Shown: positions 23,137 through 35,587, counted from the first letter of the stretch. The stretch is DNA of 64,000 nucleotides from Typha latifolia (GCA_019914945.1 CM034102.1:12079501-12143500), one strand, 5' to 3'. Notes: generated from the sequence alone by a model not told the origin. Numbers and translations are program-made.

Positions 23137-23766
23137 TACGAACCGGGTCGGGTCGAGTCACATCATCATGATATTGGACTCAATGGATCGAGTTTATTTA
23201 TCTTTTATTTAAATCATGATGTAAGTTATTAAGACAAGTCTAATTAAGTCATGTGAGCCCTTAAAGCAAGTCTAATTAAGTCAAATAAGCCTATAAGGCA
23301 AGTCAAATTATGTCATGTAAGCTTTTAGGGCAAATCTTAGTTTGAGTTGTGTAAGCCGTATGGCTAGTTCTAGTAGGACTCATTGTACCCGACTAATATA
23401 TATAGCAGGGATAGACTCTTTTGTTTAATCATCCAAGCATTGAGAAATTAGTCTGTCTAGTTAATTTATTATTATCTTATTTACCGTTTTATTGTAGCTG
23501 TCATATGGTCTATATCTTTATATTAGTAGATCTTAACTGTAGAACTCTTTCAAACTTTCAAGCTTTAGGCACCACCATATTTCACGAGCCACCTACCTTA
23601 CGGCCATCCACCACCACCTTTAGTCATCCGCCACCCTCCGACGACTATCGCAATATTAGATAATTATCAATTTATCTAATTCTGATCTTCCTCTATTGTT
23701 TTATTTTTTTATCTTTTCACTTCGACCTCGGAATCATGTGAAACCAAAATCATTGGATTCGTAACT
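23137..23766 (+). repeat. LTR-like repeat, sense copy, unit B
   Basis: Near-identical counterpart of 9753-10380, beginning at the JIP stop and carrying the same AAGTCTAATTAAGTCA words and TATATATAG site. About 540 bp of copia leader-like DNA follows, with no gene. Confidence 0.65.
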
Positions 23767-24306
23767 AATAAGGATACAAACCATAAAAATAGTATAATTT
23801 CCATACATTCTAGATCCTAGACCCATAACACACAAGTACCACGATCAAAACTTGGGTCTAATGCAAGTATTACACGAACATATGGGTTAAGTTAGTCGAG
23901 TCAAGTCAAGTTATTTTGTTAGACTTGCTTATTAATTTAAATTTCAAATAAAGTAGATACTCCACATGTGAATCCAATCCACTTGGACTTTACTCTTATA
24001 AATAAGAGTGGTCATGAGTTAATTATTATTATGGAATGATATTGAGTTTAGTTATTTTCTTTATCTCGCATTTATCTTTTATCGTATTCGTTAGATCATC
24101 ACTATCTTTGTAGGAGTAGATCTTAACTGTAGAATCATTATTCCAAACCCTAGCCACCATCCTCCACCATGAGCCACTCTATTATATAGTCGTCTATCGC
24201 CGCTTTTAGTTGTCCGCCACCTTCCAACGATGTTCGCAATGTAAGAACCACTAAATGTGCTTTTATTAGTTATACTTCTAATAGCAAAACTTATTGTTTA
24301 CCGGAG

Positions 24307-25787
24307 ATGAATACAAATGTTGTGATTAAATCTAGAGATGCCGAATTCTTTGACGATAAAACCTTTAAAGAATCTAAATTTCTAGATATTTTAATAATCA
24401 AGGGAAATTTCTAGATCATGATTCTTTTGAAAATTGTTTTAAAGATTTAGAAATTAGAAAATCTAAAAGAATTAGAAAAGAAATGAATTTTAGTCGTGAT
24501 TTTATAACTTATCTTTCCAAAGGCACTTCAAATTTTGTTTTAAATGAATTTTGTCTTTGTCTTAATATGGAGAGTGATCCTTCTAGCTTTGATGAAGCAA
24601 TGAAATCAAGAATGCTAATTTTTGGAACAATTATGAAATGGAGTTCATTTTGTTTAATAATACTTAAGAATTTGGTAGACTTTCCTTTGAGATCTAAACT
24701 TATTGGATGTAAATGGATATTTAAGAGAAAACTTAAATCTGATCAATCCATTGACAAGTATAGGGCTAGATTGGTAGCGAAATGATTTAGACAATCCAAG
24801 GACATTGATTATTTTGATACCGATGCCTACGTAGCTAGGATATCTTTGATTAGAATCTTAATTTTATTGCCATTAATATATAATTTCAAAATCTATCAAA
24901 TGAACGTGAAAATGATATTTTTGCATAGTTATTTGGATGAAGAAGATTATATAAATCAACGAGAAGGTTTCATTTTGCAAGGTCAAGAAAATAAAGTATG
25001 TAAATTGGTTAGATTATTATATGGTCCAAAACAAGCCCCTACGCAATGACATGAGAGGTTTGACAATGTTATCATTTCTAATGAATTCCGATCAAATGAG
25101 ACAAACAAATGCATCTATTATAAGATGATTGATAATGATATTGTGACCATATGCTTATATATGGATGATATATTTATTTGTAGCAAGAGTGATTTATGCA
25201 TTAAAATAAGTACAAATTTTTTATCATCACATTTTGATATGAAAGATTTGGATATTGCAACAACTATTCTTCGTATGTAAATACACAAAGATAGAAAGTC
25301 TCTTGTATTGTCACAAAGTCATTATATGAAAAAAATCTTTTAAAAGAAGTTTCTCAATTATATAATAAGATTTCAAGAGTTCCTTATAATTCAAGCTTGA
25401 AGCTTGATAAAAATCGATGTGTATCATAACTTGATTACTCAAGGGTTATTGAGAGTCTGATGTATGGAATGTATTGCACATGTCTAGACATTGCTTATGT
25501 GGTAGGCAAATTAAGTAGATGCACTAGTTATTCCTAATTTTAAGCATTGAAAATCAATATCCATTGTATTAGGATATTTGGAAGAAACTAAATCATTTGC
25601 ACTATACCATAGAGGAAATACATATGTTATTGAAGGATATAGTGATGCAAACTAAAACTATGTCGATGATGATTTTAAATCTACAAGTGGGTGGATTTTT
25701 ACTTTTGGTTGTATTTTTATTTGTTGGGGATCTAATAAACATACTCGTATAACTCATTCTATTATGGAGTCTGAGTTAGTGGCTTTA
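24307..25787 (+). mobile_element. Degenerate Ty1/copia pol remnant, unit B
   Basis: Same broken RT and RNase H as unit A, with IFKRKLKSDQSIDKYRARLV, KVCKLVRLLYGPKQAP and YMDD. It lacks the unit A TAA before MNFSRDF (here GAA) but shares the TGA after LVAK and the TGA after KQAPTQ. The sharing shows the stops arose before or spread during unit duplication. Confidence 0.9.
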
Positions 25788-26971
25788 TGTAACAACCTGT
25801 CCTAAAAAAAATTAAAAAAAAACATTGGGCACGACATGGCCGGCCGACGTGGCCCCAACTGCCATTGCCGCAGCCAACCAGCTCCCCACCGTTGCTGCCC
25901 GTTTTCGCCACCGCCTCTCGCCTCTCTCTGTCTATCTATCCCTCTCATTCTCTCTCTGTCTCTTTCTCTGTCTCTTAAGCTTCCCCATCTTGGTATGCCG
26001 AGGCCGATCACTTTAGACCACCGCCGTGCTACCGACGTCGGTCCCCTAGATGCCTTTCTCAAATTAGGTTATATTATATATTATGTGCATGCATGTTTTG
26101 GCCTCCAGCATGATTATATGACTTTATCTAGAGATGATTATAGTCGAGCATATTTTTATCATGCATGTGATTAGGTTGATTTTGGATATGAGTATGATGA
26201 TGATAAAAAGAGATGATTAGAGATGACTATACTATTATAATTTTATGTACATGTTGATCTGTAGCATGAGTATGCATGTGACAATTACCATGGGTATACA
26301 TGTGTTGACTAAATGGTTGGAGACTATATTATATTATTTTTCTCTTGATTCCTGTTCTACCTATATTCTTGTTATGCATTGATTTGTTATCGTACTTGAT
26401 ATATATATATGATCTGTTATTTAGAAGGACAGCATAAAATATAATTGATAGGATAGTTGATAGAAAGCGTGAGGATACCTGAATTAGCGTGAGGATTAGG
26501 ACGCGCTTGGTGGATGATTGATCGCTCGACATAGTCGCAATTCTGTGGCCTTACGTCCGAGGTCGTTAGTCTATGTGCGTAGCAGATATTTGGATACATG
26601 CCATTTGCTAAGGCATATTAGACGATGATTTGTATAATACATGTCAAATTATAGTGTACTCGTGTATTAGTTGTTTAGTTGTATCTTGATGGTTTATCAT
26701 AACCTGTGTGGGTCCTGCTAGATTTTGTAGTGGTCTAGTGTATATTATTGTGGACTTGGATATTTATATATTAATAGGTTTATTTAGTTGATAGTATAAT
26801 TTATTTAGTGTTGAATTATGTGAGCATTGATATGTTAGCAGGTATTATTTAATGATGTCATGATTATATGTGCACAGGAGTGTATTTGTACGTGATGGGT
26901 CCCGCCCGACCTGTCGCGTGCCGTGTGGGCACGTGGGCATGCACATGCCTATGCCGAGTGGGGGCATTACA
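25788..26971. mobile_element. Solo-LTR-like insertion, short form, unit B
   Basis: It runs from TGTAACAACC to GGGGGCATTACA in the same copia site as units A, C and D, flanked by CTTTA and CATTG (a decayed target duplication). Its internal deletions match those of A and D. Confidence 0.75.
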
Positions 26972-27118
26972 CATTGAGAGTGAAAAACATAAGAAACAAC
27001 TTCCGAGATAAGACTTATCACACGCTATTGATAATAATATGCTAAAAATAAAGCGTGAAAAAGACAATTGTAAACACAAAAGTTTTTATGTAGAAATACC
27101 CCAAGCAAGCAATTTGAT

Positions 27119-27347
27119 GTGTAGGAAGGACTCCATCAGGCATGGGTGCCACATAACATGTATGCCCATCAGTGCTAAATATGTCATGACCCCAAGAATT
27201 GATGAAGAGATGAAACAAGAACCCCACAAATGCTCCTATAAGAAAACTCTGACGACTCTTTTTAGCAACGCGCTGGCGTACGATGCCACATCCACCACTG
27301 CATTGCGTGCTATCATTTGGAAGCATACGACACCACATCCACACTAG
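27119..27347 (-). pseudogene. Decayed exon-2 fragment of the uncharacterised gene, unit B
   Basis: Same fragment as 13729-13957 with the same internal gap and no flanking exon; essentially identical to the unit A copy. Non-functional. Confidence 0.75.
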
Positions 27348-28344
27348 ACTTCACATCTTGAGGACAAGATGGGGGAAGCATCGTGGGTTGTGATGGTTCA
27401 TTGGCGTCCCTTGTTATCTTAATTTTTAGCTTTTGTTTAATTATGCATTGTATTTCATTGGCGTCCCTTGTTACACTGGTATGCCATAATTATTTTCCAT
27501 ATAGAGGATACTATAATATTAGATAAGCATTAGAAAGAATTTCACTATGCTAGATTTGAAGTTAGCTTTATTAAGGATGAGAATATTTTGTTAATGTTTG
27601 AAATCAACATATATTAAAACTTTATCTATTTATTTACAATTAAATATATAAGCATGGAGATAGTCTAAGATAAAATTTTGTTGATATGGTTTCAGATGAT
27701 ATCTTTTGTTTTTCAAATTGTAGATATATTTTTTCATCAATTATGGGTTGAAAAGAAATATTTTTCAATATTTTTGTAATATTTTCAATAAGAGCACTAC
27801 AAAATATTATTTATTTTTACCTCATATTGCAAGAAGGTTTTTATGAGATCTCCGAGCATTTAATGTATGAAGATATTCTCAAAAGTTTTGCAAGGGTAAT
27901 ATTAGTATTTAAAAATAATATTGGGTAAAACACAAAAATATTATCAAATTTATTATCATAAAATATACTTATATAATAATAAATAGAAAATTATTTTTGT
28001 GCTTAAAGATTATTTTGGTAAGGGGCATATCACTTTTCTATACCTAGTCTATTTTAGTCATATTTTATATATTTATTTGTTTATAGTGAGATATTATACT
28101 TATTATTTTGTAAAGATATTCGTTGCTTTGAAAAGTGAAGAGGGTAAATTTGTAACTATATTTCTTGTTATTACTCATATTCCCTTATCACTGGTGGAAG
28201 TTGCAATCAAATTTTTTACATAAACTATTCACTTGGGCAGGTTTACGCAAGTTTTGTTTTATAACAACTACTTAGAAAATTATTCCCTTTTAAAAAAAAT
28301 AAAGATCATTTTTTGTTATGCTTCTCTCGTCTCATATTTTGTGT
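27348..28344. other. Intergenic DNA with a filler-bearing deletion, unit B
   Basis: The LTR remnant of unit A (about 14070-14960) is deleted here. At the junction (27459-27475) GGCGTCCCTTGTTA is copied from 27403-27416. The rest is AT-rich DNA homologous to 14965-15835 with no gene. Confidence 0.6.
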
Positions 28345-28622
28345 TAATAAATAGATAGAGGTCGTTGTACAATGAGTCATACTAGGAATAGTTCTAAAGT
28401 CTTACGAAACTCAAATTATGATTTGCCTTAAATACTTACTTGATTTAACTAGACTTGTCTTAAGAGCTTATTTGACTTAATTGGACTTATCTTATGGGCT
28501 TACTTACTTAACTAGAGTTACCCTAAGGGTCTACATCATGATCAATTAATTAAAATACAGATAGACTCGATCTATTGAGCCTAATATCCTTATGATGTGA
28601 TTCGACCTGACTGAGTATACAT
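28345..28622 (-). repeat. LTR-like repeat, inverted and truncated copy, unit B tail
   Basis: Homologous to 16545-16815 only; the distal part is removed by the deletion that joins TCTCATATTTTGTGTTAATA to AGATAGAGGTCG. Unit D has the same junction (58920-58945), so one event was inherited by both. Confidence 0.7.
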
Positions 28623-28637
28623 CAAAAACCTTACCAA

Positions 28638-28963
28638 CTAAGGTTTTGGAGGATTGTCTTCATATGCAATTTGACGTGCGAGAGAAACCCTATCAGGCAT
28701 GGGTGCCACATAACATACATGCCCATCTGTGCTGAATGTGTCCTTCCCCCTAGAATTGATGAAGAAATCAAGCAACCACCCAACAAATGTTCCAATGAGA
28801 AAGCTCCCTATTATGCTAGACATTGTCCCGGCCAAGAGCACAAACATAGCAGATGCCTCAATGCCTTCCAATGCTCTGCTAGTCAAGGCGGTAGTGACAA
28901 CTCTCCCGACCAGCGCACCACCGACGTACGATGCTACATCCACCACTGCGTCACGAGTTGCAA
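28638..28963 (-). pseudogene. Truncated exon 2 of the uncharacterised gene, unit C
   Basis: It keeps the C-terminal two-thirds of exon 2 (VDVASYVGGALVG to the stop) but is cut at GAGTTGCAA|CTGTGCC (28963), where it joins unit-boundary DNA. The VYDRIL start, splice acceptor and about 1 kb are gone. With the damaged exon 1 at 32294-32810 this copy cannot encode the protein. Confidence 0.85.
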
Positions 28964-29465
28964 CTGTGCCTACTATCTCTGGCTCGAGTTGGGCTGGGCC
29001 TAAATCGGGCTCAGGCGGGGCTTAGCCCGATTACAACTGTGCTGGTTTGGGCAGGTCAGGCCTAATAATTATGTCTACTCAAGGTTGCTCATTTACCTCA
29101 AATATGAGCTAGAGATGTTAAGTGCATAAATAATCCTATCACCATTCTAGACATGTAAGCTTAAGCTTTTTAAAGTAAAATTGTTGAGATAACAACTAAC
29201 AACTGGTAAACTCTAATTATCTACCTCATTTCTAATGCATAGTGATGAAAATGAGGTGATCAACAAAAGTCGTACATCAAAAATTATGCAAGACATTAAT
29301 CCTCAATCATATCACTCATTAATCCTCAATCAAAAATTATGCAAGACATTTTACCACTTATATTTAGTTCAAATCCAAAGTCTCTTGAACTTTTATTTGT
29401 ATCATGATCAGTTAACCTCCTTGTAATTGTAATATATGTGCAACCATTATTTCTTCCATCTAAAA
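28964..29465. other. Unit C left end with internal rearrangement
   Basis: It corresponds to about 55-760 of unit A with a deletion of the 405-645 stretch. At the junction, TTAATCCTCAATCA and AAAAATTATGCAAGACATT are each present twice (29270-29352). Unit E has the same rearranged junction (about 60560-60622). No gene seen. Confidence 0.6.
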
Positions 29466-30717
29466 TTAATCATGTTTTGCATGATTAAAATAATTGTATC
29501 ATGATCAGTTAACCTCCTTGTAATTATCATGTTTTGCATGCTAAAATATATGATCATGCCCAATAAATATGCGTAGACATCATGATATATATATAGTATC
29601 ATAGTATTGCCCGCCCCTAACCCTAGTTTGGGAGGTGTCGGGTACTGTTGAGATGCAGCAATCACGCCCTTTATGATCGTGCATATGTGCAAGTGGTATA
29701 ATATTATACAACACAAGAAACATAATGTAATGCCCATCATTATCATGTTTTGCATGCTAAAATATATGATCATGCCCAATAAATATGCGTAGACATCATG
29801 ATATACAAAATCTTACCGAACAGCAAAATAAAATTACCATGCATAACGTGCAATAATAATGGTAAGAAAAACATATGCACATGTATGCTATGAATGTGAT
29901 GATTTTATAAGGTAAGATATTTCATTCTCTACACTACTCCTAGATTATAAAAGTTTTACTTACTTGAACTGCTTTCTTGATACTAACTGCAACTACGCCA
30001 TGAGATCATCCTTATAGGGTACGGAGTCCACCTCGATAAGAAAAGTAAATAAAAAGCATAAGCATAATATTTTTATCACTAATTAGTTAAATATATTATT
30101 AACGTTCACTACAAGCTTGGGTAGGTCTATATCGTAATTCCTACCTTTATTAATCAGGTAGAGCTCACACAGCTGTACAAATGTGGGCACCCCACGGAGA
30201 CTCCTCACGAAGAGGAAGCTAACCCACTTGTTGGGTAGCGAAGCCGGTGATGGCAGTAGCCAAGAAATAGCTCACAAGGCCGTCGGGATAAGCCTCGATG
30301 CACAACCACGCGTAGGGGTGAAAAGGGCAGCAACCGGGAGAGCTTCATGAGGTGAAGCTCCCAGACCGGCACGGTGGCGACCGAGATTGCCGACCAGCCA
30401 AAACGCCGATGAGGCCAAAAGGGGGAGAAATGAAATGACAAGTGATCTAGTCCAAATTAACTAAAATTAACTACAAGAGGAGGGTAGAGCACTTACAGGT
30501 GGATCGATTGGCGTTGACGGCAAGCCTCCACGATGCTCCAATGCGGCGAAAACCAAAATGGGGCTATGGCGGTGTGAGTAGGGAGAAGGAAGAAGAAAGA
30601 AAAAGAAGAAAAGAAGGAAAGGAAGAGAAGAAGAAAGAAAAAAAGAGAGGGAGGGAGAAGGCGGGGCGCACATGCCACGCACGTGCGCACCATTTTTTTG
30701 TATAAATGGGGTGTTAC
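29466..30717. mobile_element. Composite insertion ending in an LTR-like block, unit C only
   Basis: This block replaces about 300 bp of unit A (770-1075). A ~65-bp segment beginning TTATCATGTTTTGCATGC occurs twice (29523 on and 29741 on). From 29727 the sequence runs TGTAATGCCC to GGGGTGTTACA (30717), an LTR-like pair of ends about 1 kb apart. No matching 5-bp flanks are visible. The purine-rich stretch at 30580-30660 creates low-complexity ORFs that I do not regard as genes. Confidence 0.5.
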
Positions 30718-30763
30718 AGGTTTTCCCATGAAGCATTTTTCTCATAAGAGTGAAAAGGCATTC

Positions 30764-31187
30764 GAACAAATATCCGTAACAATATTCCATTCAAACGTGA
30801 TACACGGCAAGAGACAAATGGTTATTGAATGTGGGAAAGATGTTTGAACGGATGAGTTAAAGACTTCGAACATTCGATACCCATTCGAACGAGATTTGTG
30901 GAACGCGATTGGCTGGAACTCAAACCGTTTGAACGCTCCAGATCTCGTTCGAACAATTTTGTTAACTTGCTCTTATTAGTCCTGATTAGGGGTTTCTAGA
31001 AGCTATCTTTCTGGGCATATACAAGGGAAACTTGAAAAAAGGTTTTGTCAACTCTCGAGGCTAGATGATGCTATACTAAAGAGAAGAGAGGTGTGCTCTT
31101 GGAGAGAGAGAAGAGAGGTGTGCTCTTGGAGAGGCATGAAGCTTGAAGATATTGGAGTCATCTCATGCTCACTTAGTACAAGATTGT
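30764..31187. repeat. Insertion with TTCGAA-rich words, unit C only
   Basis: It lies between GTGAAAAGGCA and AAAGGCAGTTGAAATTGC, which are adjacent in units A, B, D and E. It has many TTCGAAC/GTTTGAAC words like those in the LTR remnant at 14140-14290, and a direct duplication of AGAGAGGTGTGCTCTTGGAG (31083-31130). No ORF of note. Probably a piece of the same retroelement family. Confidence 0.4.
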
Positions 31188-31236
31188 AAAAGGCAGTTGA
31201 AATTGCCTCAAGGGTCACCGAAGCTTAGCTACAACT

Positions 31237-31557
31237 TTAAGGGACATCTAGGTTGTGAACCAAGCACAAGAGGCGATGTATTGAGGGGGAGTCAAGCAAA
31301 ACACTATCGTTAAGATTGCAAGTAATAACAATATTGAAAGTACTTCCAACTATTTTCACTCTCCACAAGCTCATCTGTAGGGCAGATGACCACAATTTCT
31401 CAATGCTAGTGTTAGAATGATAAAAGTAATTCTCATGTCCGTAAATTCCACTAAAACTTAAAAAAGTTGTCCCAACGTAATTTTTTTTATTTTCTTCAGA
31501 AAGCATTGTATCATTGCCTTGCCTTGTAGTTGATGTTCTTAAAAATATGTGTTTCAT
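31237..31557 (-). CDS. Unrecognised coding-like stretch, unit C only
   Basis: A 106-codon minus-strand frame has protein-like composition (aromatic- and serine-rich, with FSGIYGHENYFYHS and LWRVKIVGSTFNIVITC). I cannot place it in any family. Units A, B, D and E keep its first 13 codons (MKHIFLRTSTTRQ) followed by a stop, with about 270 bp missing. So either C retains an ancestral exon or it gained an insertion. It sits between the two exons of the uncharacterised gene on the same strand. It has no clear promoter or splice context. Confidence 0.25.
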   Translation of the reverse strand: MKHIFLRTSTTRQGNDTMLSEENKKNYVGTTFLSFSGIYGHENYFYHSNTSIEKLWSSALQMSLWRVKIVGSTFNIVITCNLNDSVLLDSPSIHRLLCLVHNLDVP

Positions 31558-32293
31558 TACCAGAAATCTCTACGTACCCTACCATTCAATAAAAGAAACA
31601 AAATATTAACAATAATAGGCGTAAAAGTTTAAAGTAATTTTTATGTAATTTTCTCAAGAAAAATATATGATCATACAAAAATTAATAGTCATAAGATTAA
31701 ATAAAAACTAATTGGAATAATTCAAATAAAGACTTCAATCAACATTAAAATTTCCAACCTGTGATTAAATAGTTAAATGATTGCATTGATGATCTCAGTT
31801 GATAGATTTATCAAACCAACTACGTACCTATCCCATGGACCCATTTAAGAAATAAAATTTAATATTTAATATTTAGACCCCACTCAATTGGATTGGATTG
31901 AAGGGAGAAAGAACGCTTGCTGCGATCAAGTGAGTTATTAGATAAGCACACTGATTGAAAATAAGTAAAGAGTTAAAAAATAGGAAACAAATTAATTACA
32001 GTGGGCTCAGAAGAGAGGTTGGCCCCTCGCTCCGCCACTGCAGGGAGGTACCCTAAATTTTGGTTAAACCACATATGGTTGCTAATTTTCCTATGTACTT
32101 TTTCTTAGTATAGGTACATTTCATTTTTTTCTGAACAATAATCTAAAGGGGTATATAACAAAACTAAAGCATATGATAAAGTATTGAGAGAGAGAAATAT
32201 GCAAAATATCTAGCTAGGTTAAAAACAATGTCCAATCTAAGTTCAACATTACAAAATCCAAGATGAAAATAGAAAATCTATGGACTGGAGTAC

Positions 32294-32810
32294 CTCTCCA
32301 CTAGCTCATGAAACTCCATGCCGGTGCCCTTGACCCATGTGGAGTAATCGTGTGACAAGCTACTTTTATACATCTTTGTAAACTTCAGCATAGCAACGCC
32401 GAACTTGGCTGCTTCGATTCCCAGACGATCAACGTCGTCGTTGTTCCAAGCTTGGTCTCACCTCATCCAGATCTTTAATAAGAGATTGGATGTGTTCATT
32501 GATCTTTTCTAAATATTTCATTCGTACAAGGTAGTTTGGTACAGTTTGGATTGCATTATTTACGCAGTAGATAATGTAAGAATTGATGTTATTAGCAATA
32601 GGAGCCTTAACTTTGTCATCTTGATACTTGCATTTCACTTCAGAGCATCCAAGAGACCCAACACGGAATCACAGTTAGACTTACTATTCGCGAGGTACTT
32701 GGCCAGCTCGTTTTCGGACCCAAATTTGATGGAGTATATGGCATCTTCTTCTATGCGGTAAATAATAAGAGCAAGCTTGCGAAGCTAGCCATCATTGAGA
32801 ATAACAACTA
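32294..32810 (-). pseudogene. Broken exon 1 of the uncharacterised gene, unit C
   Basis: Homologous to 1927-2456. The start codon and upstream leader are deleted (AACAACTAATGGC replaces the ATGGATAG region). CAG of DGQLRK has become TAG, a 3-nt deletion lies near KVKRKYQ, and a net 2-nt loss at the VRSTTW region (near 32450) shifts the frame. Only one GTAC remains at the donor. Non-functional. Confidence 0.9.
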
Positions 32811-32934
32811 ATGGCTATTTATAAGCAGAGATCATATATGGTCATGCATCAAGCTATGCATAGAAACAAATTATCAATTCTCTCAACGAGTCGATGGACT
32901 CTATCAGTGCCTTCGCCCATCTATGGTGGTGTTT

Positions 32935-33430
32935 TATTTATCTTAATTGATAAGGTCACTTAGGTTGGGTATGTGATGGCTCATGAACTTTCAACAAATC
33001 ATATCTTCAATAATAAATTCTATATTTTTTTTTTTACTTTTGATAAAGTCGTTCAAGTTTAGTGTGTTCACAAATGGATGCATGCATCAACACCAATGTT
33101 TTTATTTTATCTTGATTGATAAGGTCGCTCGGGTTTAGTGTGTTCACAAATGAATATCTGCATCAAAACCAATTTTTTTATTTTATCTTGACTGATAAGG
33201 TCATTCGGGTTTAGTGTGTTCACCAAAGAATGTCTGCATCAACACTAGTGTTTTTTTTTCTCGATTGATAAAATTAAACACCACTATTGTTATTTTGTCT
33301 TGATTTATAAGGTCGCCTGGGTTTAATACGTTCACAAATAAATATCTATATAAATACTAATATTTTTATTTTATCTCGATTGATAAGATCGCTAAGGTTT
33401 AGTATATTCACAAATAAATATATATATATA
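32935..33430. repeat. ~77-bp tandem repeat, about 6 diverged copies, unit C
   Basis: The unit reads roughly: GATAAGGTCGCTCGGGTTTA, GTGTGTTCACAAATGAAT, GTCTGCATCAACACCAATG, then TTTTTATTTTATCTTGATT. Copies start near 32950, 33045, 33120, 33197, 33298 and 33383. Unit E has a related array at 62335-62757; units A and B keep only a diverged remnant (about 2575-2770). It replaces the 310-350-bp array in the shared upstream region. Confidence 0.85.
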
Positions 33431-33990
33431 TAGAGGATGTAAATCAGTATATCTGGTGTTCCAATATTTTCAACATATAATACTATTTATTAATTCTAGT
33501 AGGTGGGTGGTCCTTTCCATCTAGTAATTGCAGCTTGCGAATAAAGTCTACGAACTGTGTGGATAGTCTTTTTATATAGTAGTTATAAAGTCCTTTCCAT
33601 CCAGTCTTTCCCTCAATGTTAAATATTTTTAAAAAAAAATAACTAAAATAAACTTAGTTTCCCACCTTTCTTCTCTCTTCCACTCTCCATCTCGTCTTTC
33701 CGTCAATGTTAAATATTTTTTGAAAAAAAATAACTAAAATACACTTAGTTTTCCACTTTTCTTCTCTCTTGCACTCTCCTCTCTTAGGGCAAAAACGTGA
33801 TTACCAAGGATATTGTCATAGTCTTTCTAATATTCTATCAACTTACTTCTATACCTATTGGCTAAAATATATATCTCAAATTATAAATAATTAAATTATA
33901 GAGTGTGAACTATAAATTCGTTAAAAAAAAGTATAAAATACAAATTTTCCTAATAGCTATTGTCCGCTCTTTGAGTCTGGAAATGTTCTA
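33431..33990. other. AT-rich upstream region of the unit C JIP copy
   Basis: It contains a roughly 110-bp tandem duplication (33604-33708 and 33709-33780) sharing CAATGTTAAATATTTTT and TTCTTCTCTCTTCCACTCTC. No 310-350-bp repeat is present. The conserved JIP TATA region (TATATATAGATGTGTTAGC) starts at about 33990. Confidence 0.6.
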
Positions 33991-34790
33991 TATATAGATG
34001 TGTTAGCAAAGCCTGCTTGTGTGAAAAATTGAGAACTCTTGTGAGGTATTGTTCTATCTCCTTAGAGCAATATTTGCTACATATCTCTTTCTATTTTCTC
34101 CTATCATATCTCTTTGATTTTATTTTTCACTTCTTTCTTTTTCCATTTGATCTTTTCCTGTTATATATAGTCTTCCACCTTTTCTTCTGCCATGTTATGT
34201 TTAATTATCCTACCGTTTATTATTAATTTTCATCGTATATAAAAGTTATATAGATATTATTATTTGCTTCTTCTCTCTGCAATGCCCCCTACGAGGGAAT
34301 GTCATTTCTTGCAAGGAAGTAATCCATATAACTTTTATAAACGCGCACTGTTTATGATGAGGTGCAATATCTATTAGCTTTTGTATGGCCTTTAGATTAT
34401 TATATATGAGTGCTTCTTTAATCTAATAATTAGAAACATATATTGTTGTGTAATACTTGCTTCTATTCACTTGGTTGCATGATCTTATTAACATTATTCG
34501 ATAGGCATATATATATATATATATATATTCTCTTACTAAAAGAAAATAGTAGCGCAGGACAAAAGAAAGTAATGACAAATTTGATAGTTATTTGTATTAT
34601 GTTGTACGATGAAATCTGGAAATAGAAGAAGGAAAGAAGATCAGCAATACATTCGGGGCTAAATTATTCGGTTTCAAACAATTATATAAGGTTATATAGT
34701 TGGTCAGCTTTAGCGATGTTACGTAACAATAATAACTTATAATCAACACTCATATTTATTTGCGTTTGTAGGAATTGATCTATAGAATCG

Positions 34791-35587
34791 ATGGCATACA
34801 ACGTATTTGGAACCCCTGTCACCACTAAAACATTGGAAAGAATGAGCGAGTACATTGGAAAGACAATAACACGCAAAGACAGGGCTAAAGTTGCTCTCGA
34901 TATGAAAAATGCAGAGAGTAAGGATGTGAATGCTCGTCAATTTGTGGAGCAGCTAAAAGAGAGGTATGGCAATGGGGTCGCTACGCTATGCGTTATATAC
35001 AATGCCACTGGGGACCCTCTAACGTATATCACGAGCCATGATTATTTTGGCCACATTTGGTACTCCCCATACCCATACAAGATAGAGAATGGCCAGTGGG
35101 GTGCGTTTCTACACGGGAAAGTTGCCGGAGCAACATCTGGCTCAAATGCAGCTGTAGTGTACCGCGGCATGAACCAAGCAGGGGATTATTGTGACTGGAT
35201 GCTCGCTTGGGACAACCCGTGGAATAGAATCATTTATTCATGCAAGGTAAGTACTATTGGTACTCATGAAGAGGCCAAACTCTAATATTTTATAACTATT
35301 AAGGCATGCAATACAATACAATCAAGGGCCGAGTGAGCAAAACCATTTACAAAACAAATGATCTATTAATTGTTCATGCATGTTGCAGGCGTACACCGAG
35401 ATCCGTGAACCTAACCACTTCGACAACACCGTTTGGGGTGTAATCAGTGATAAGATGGAGAGATCTCGGCATCCATTGCGAAGATGTGCGGAACGGGTGT
35501 TGGTCAGGTGTGTCGATCGGTGATGACACCACCACCGTATACGAGGGAATAATGACGCTACAAGATGTTGCCAAATTTGCTCCCTAA
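34791..35587 (+). pseudogene. JIP23-like gene with exon-2 frameshift, unit C
   Basis: Exon 1 (34791-35246) is intact with all motifs and a good AAG|GTAAGT donor. Exon 2 starts at 35389, but one extra C in AGATCTCGGCATCC (35461-35474; other units read AGATCTGGCATCC) shifts the frame. A TGA follows at 35521-35523, before the normal stop at 35585-35587. The GCWSGVSIG to AKFAP end is lost, replaced by an arginine-rich tail of about 18 residues. It may still be transcribed, since promoter, leader intron acceptor and splice sites are conserved. Confidence 0.85.

Noticed and set aside
30467..30790. Minus-strand ORFs of 78-107 codons and a Lys/Glu/Arg-rich plus-strand ORF
   Set aside because: Purine-rich low-complexity tract inside a mobile-element insertion; composition explains the open frames.
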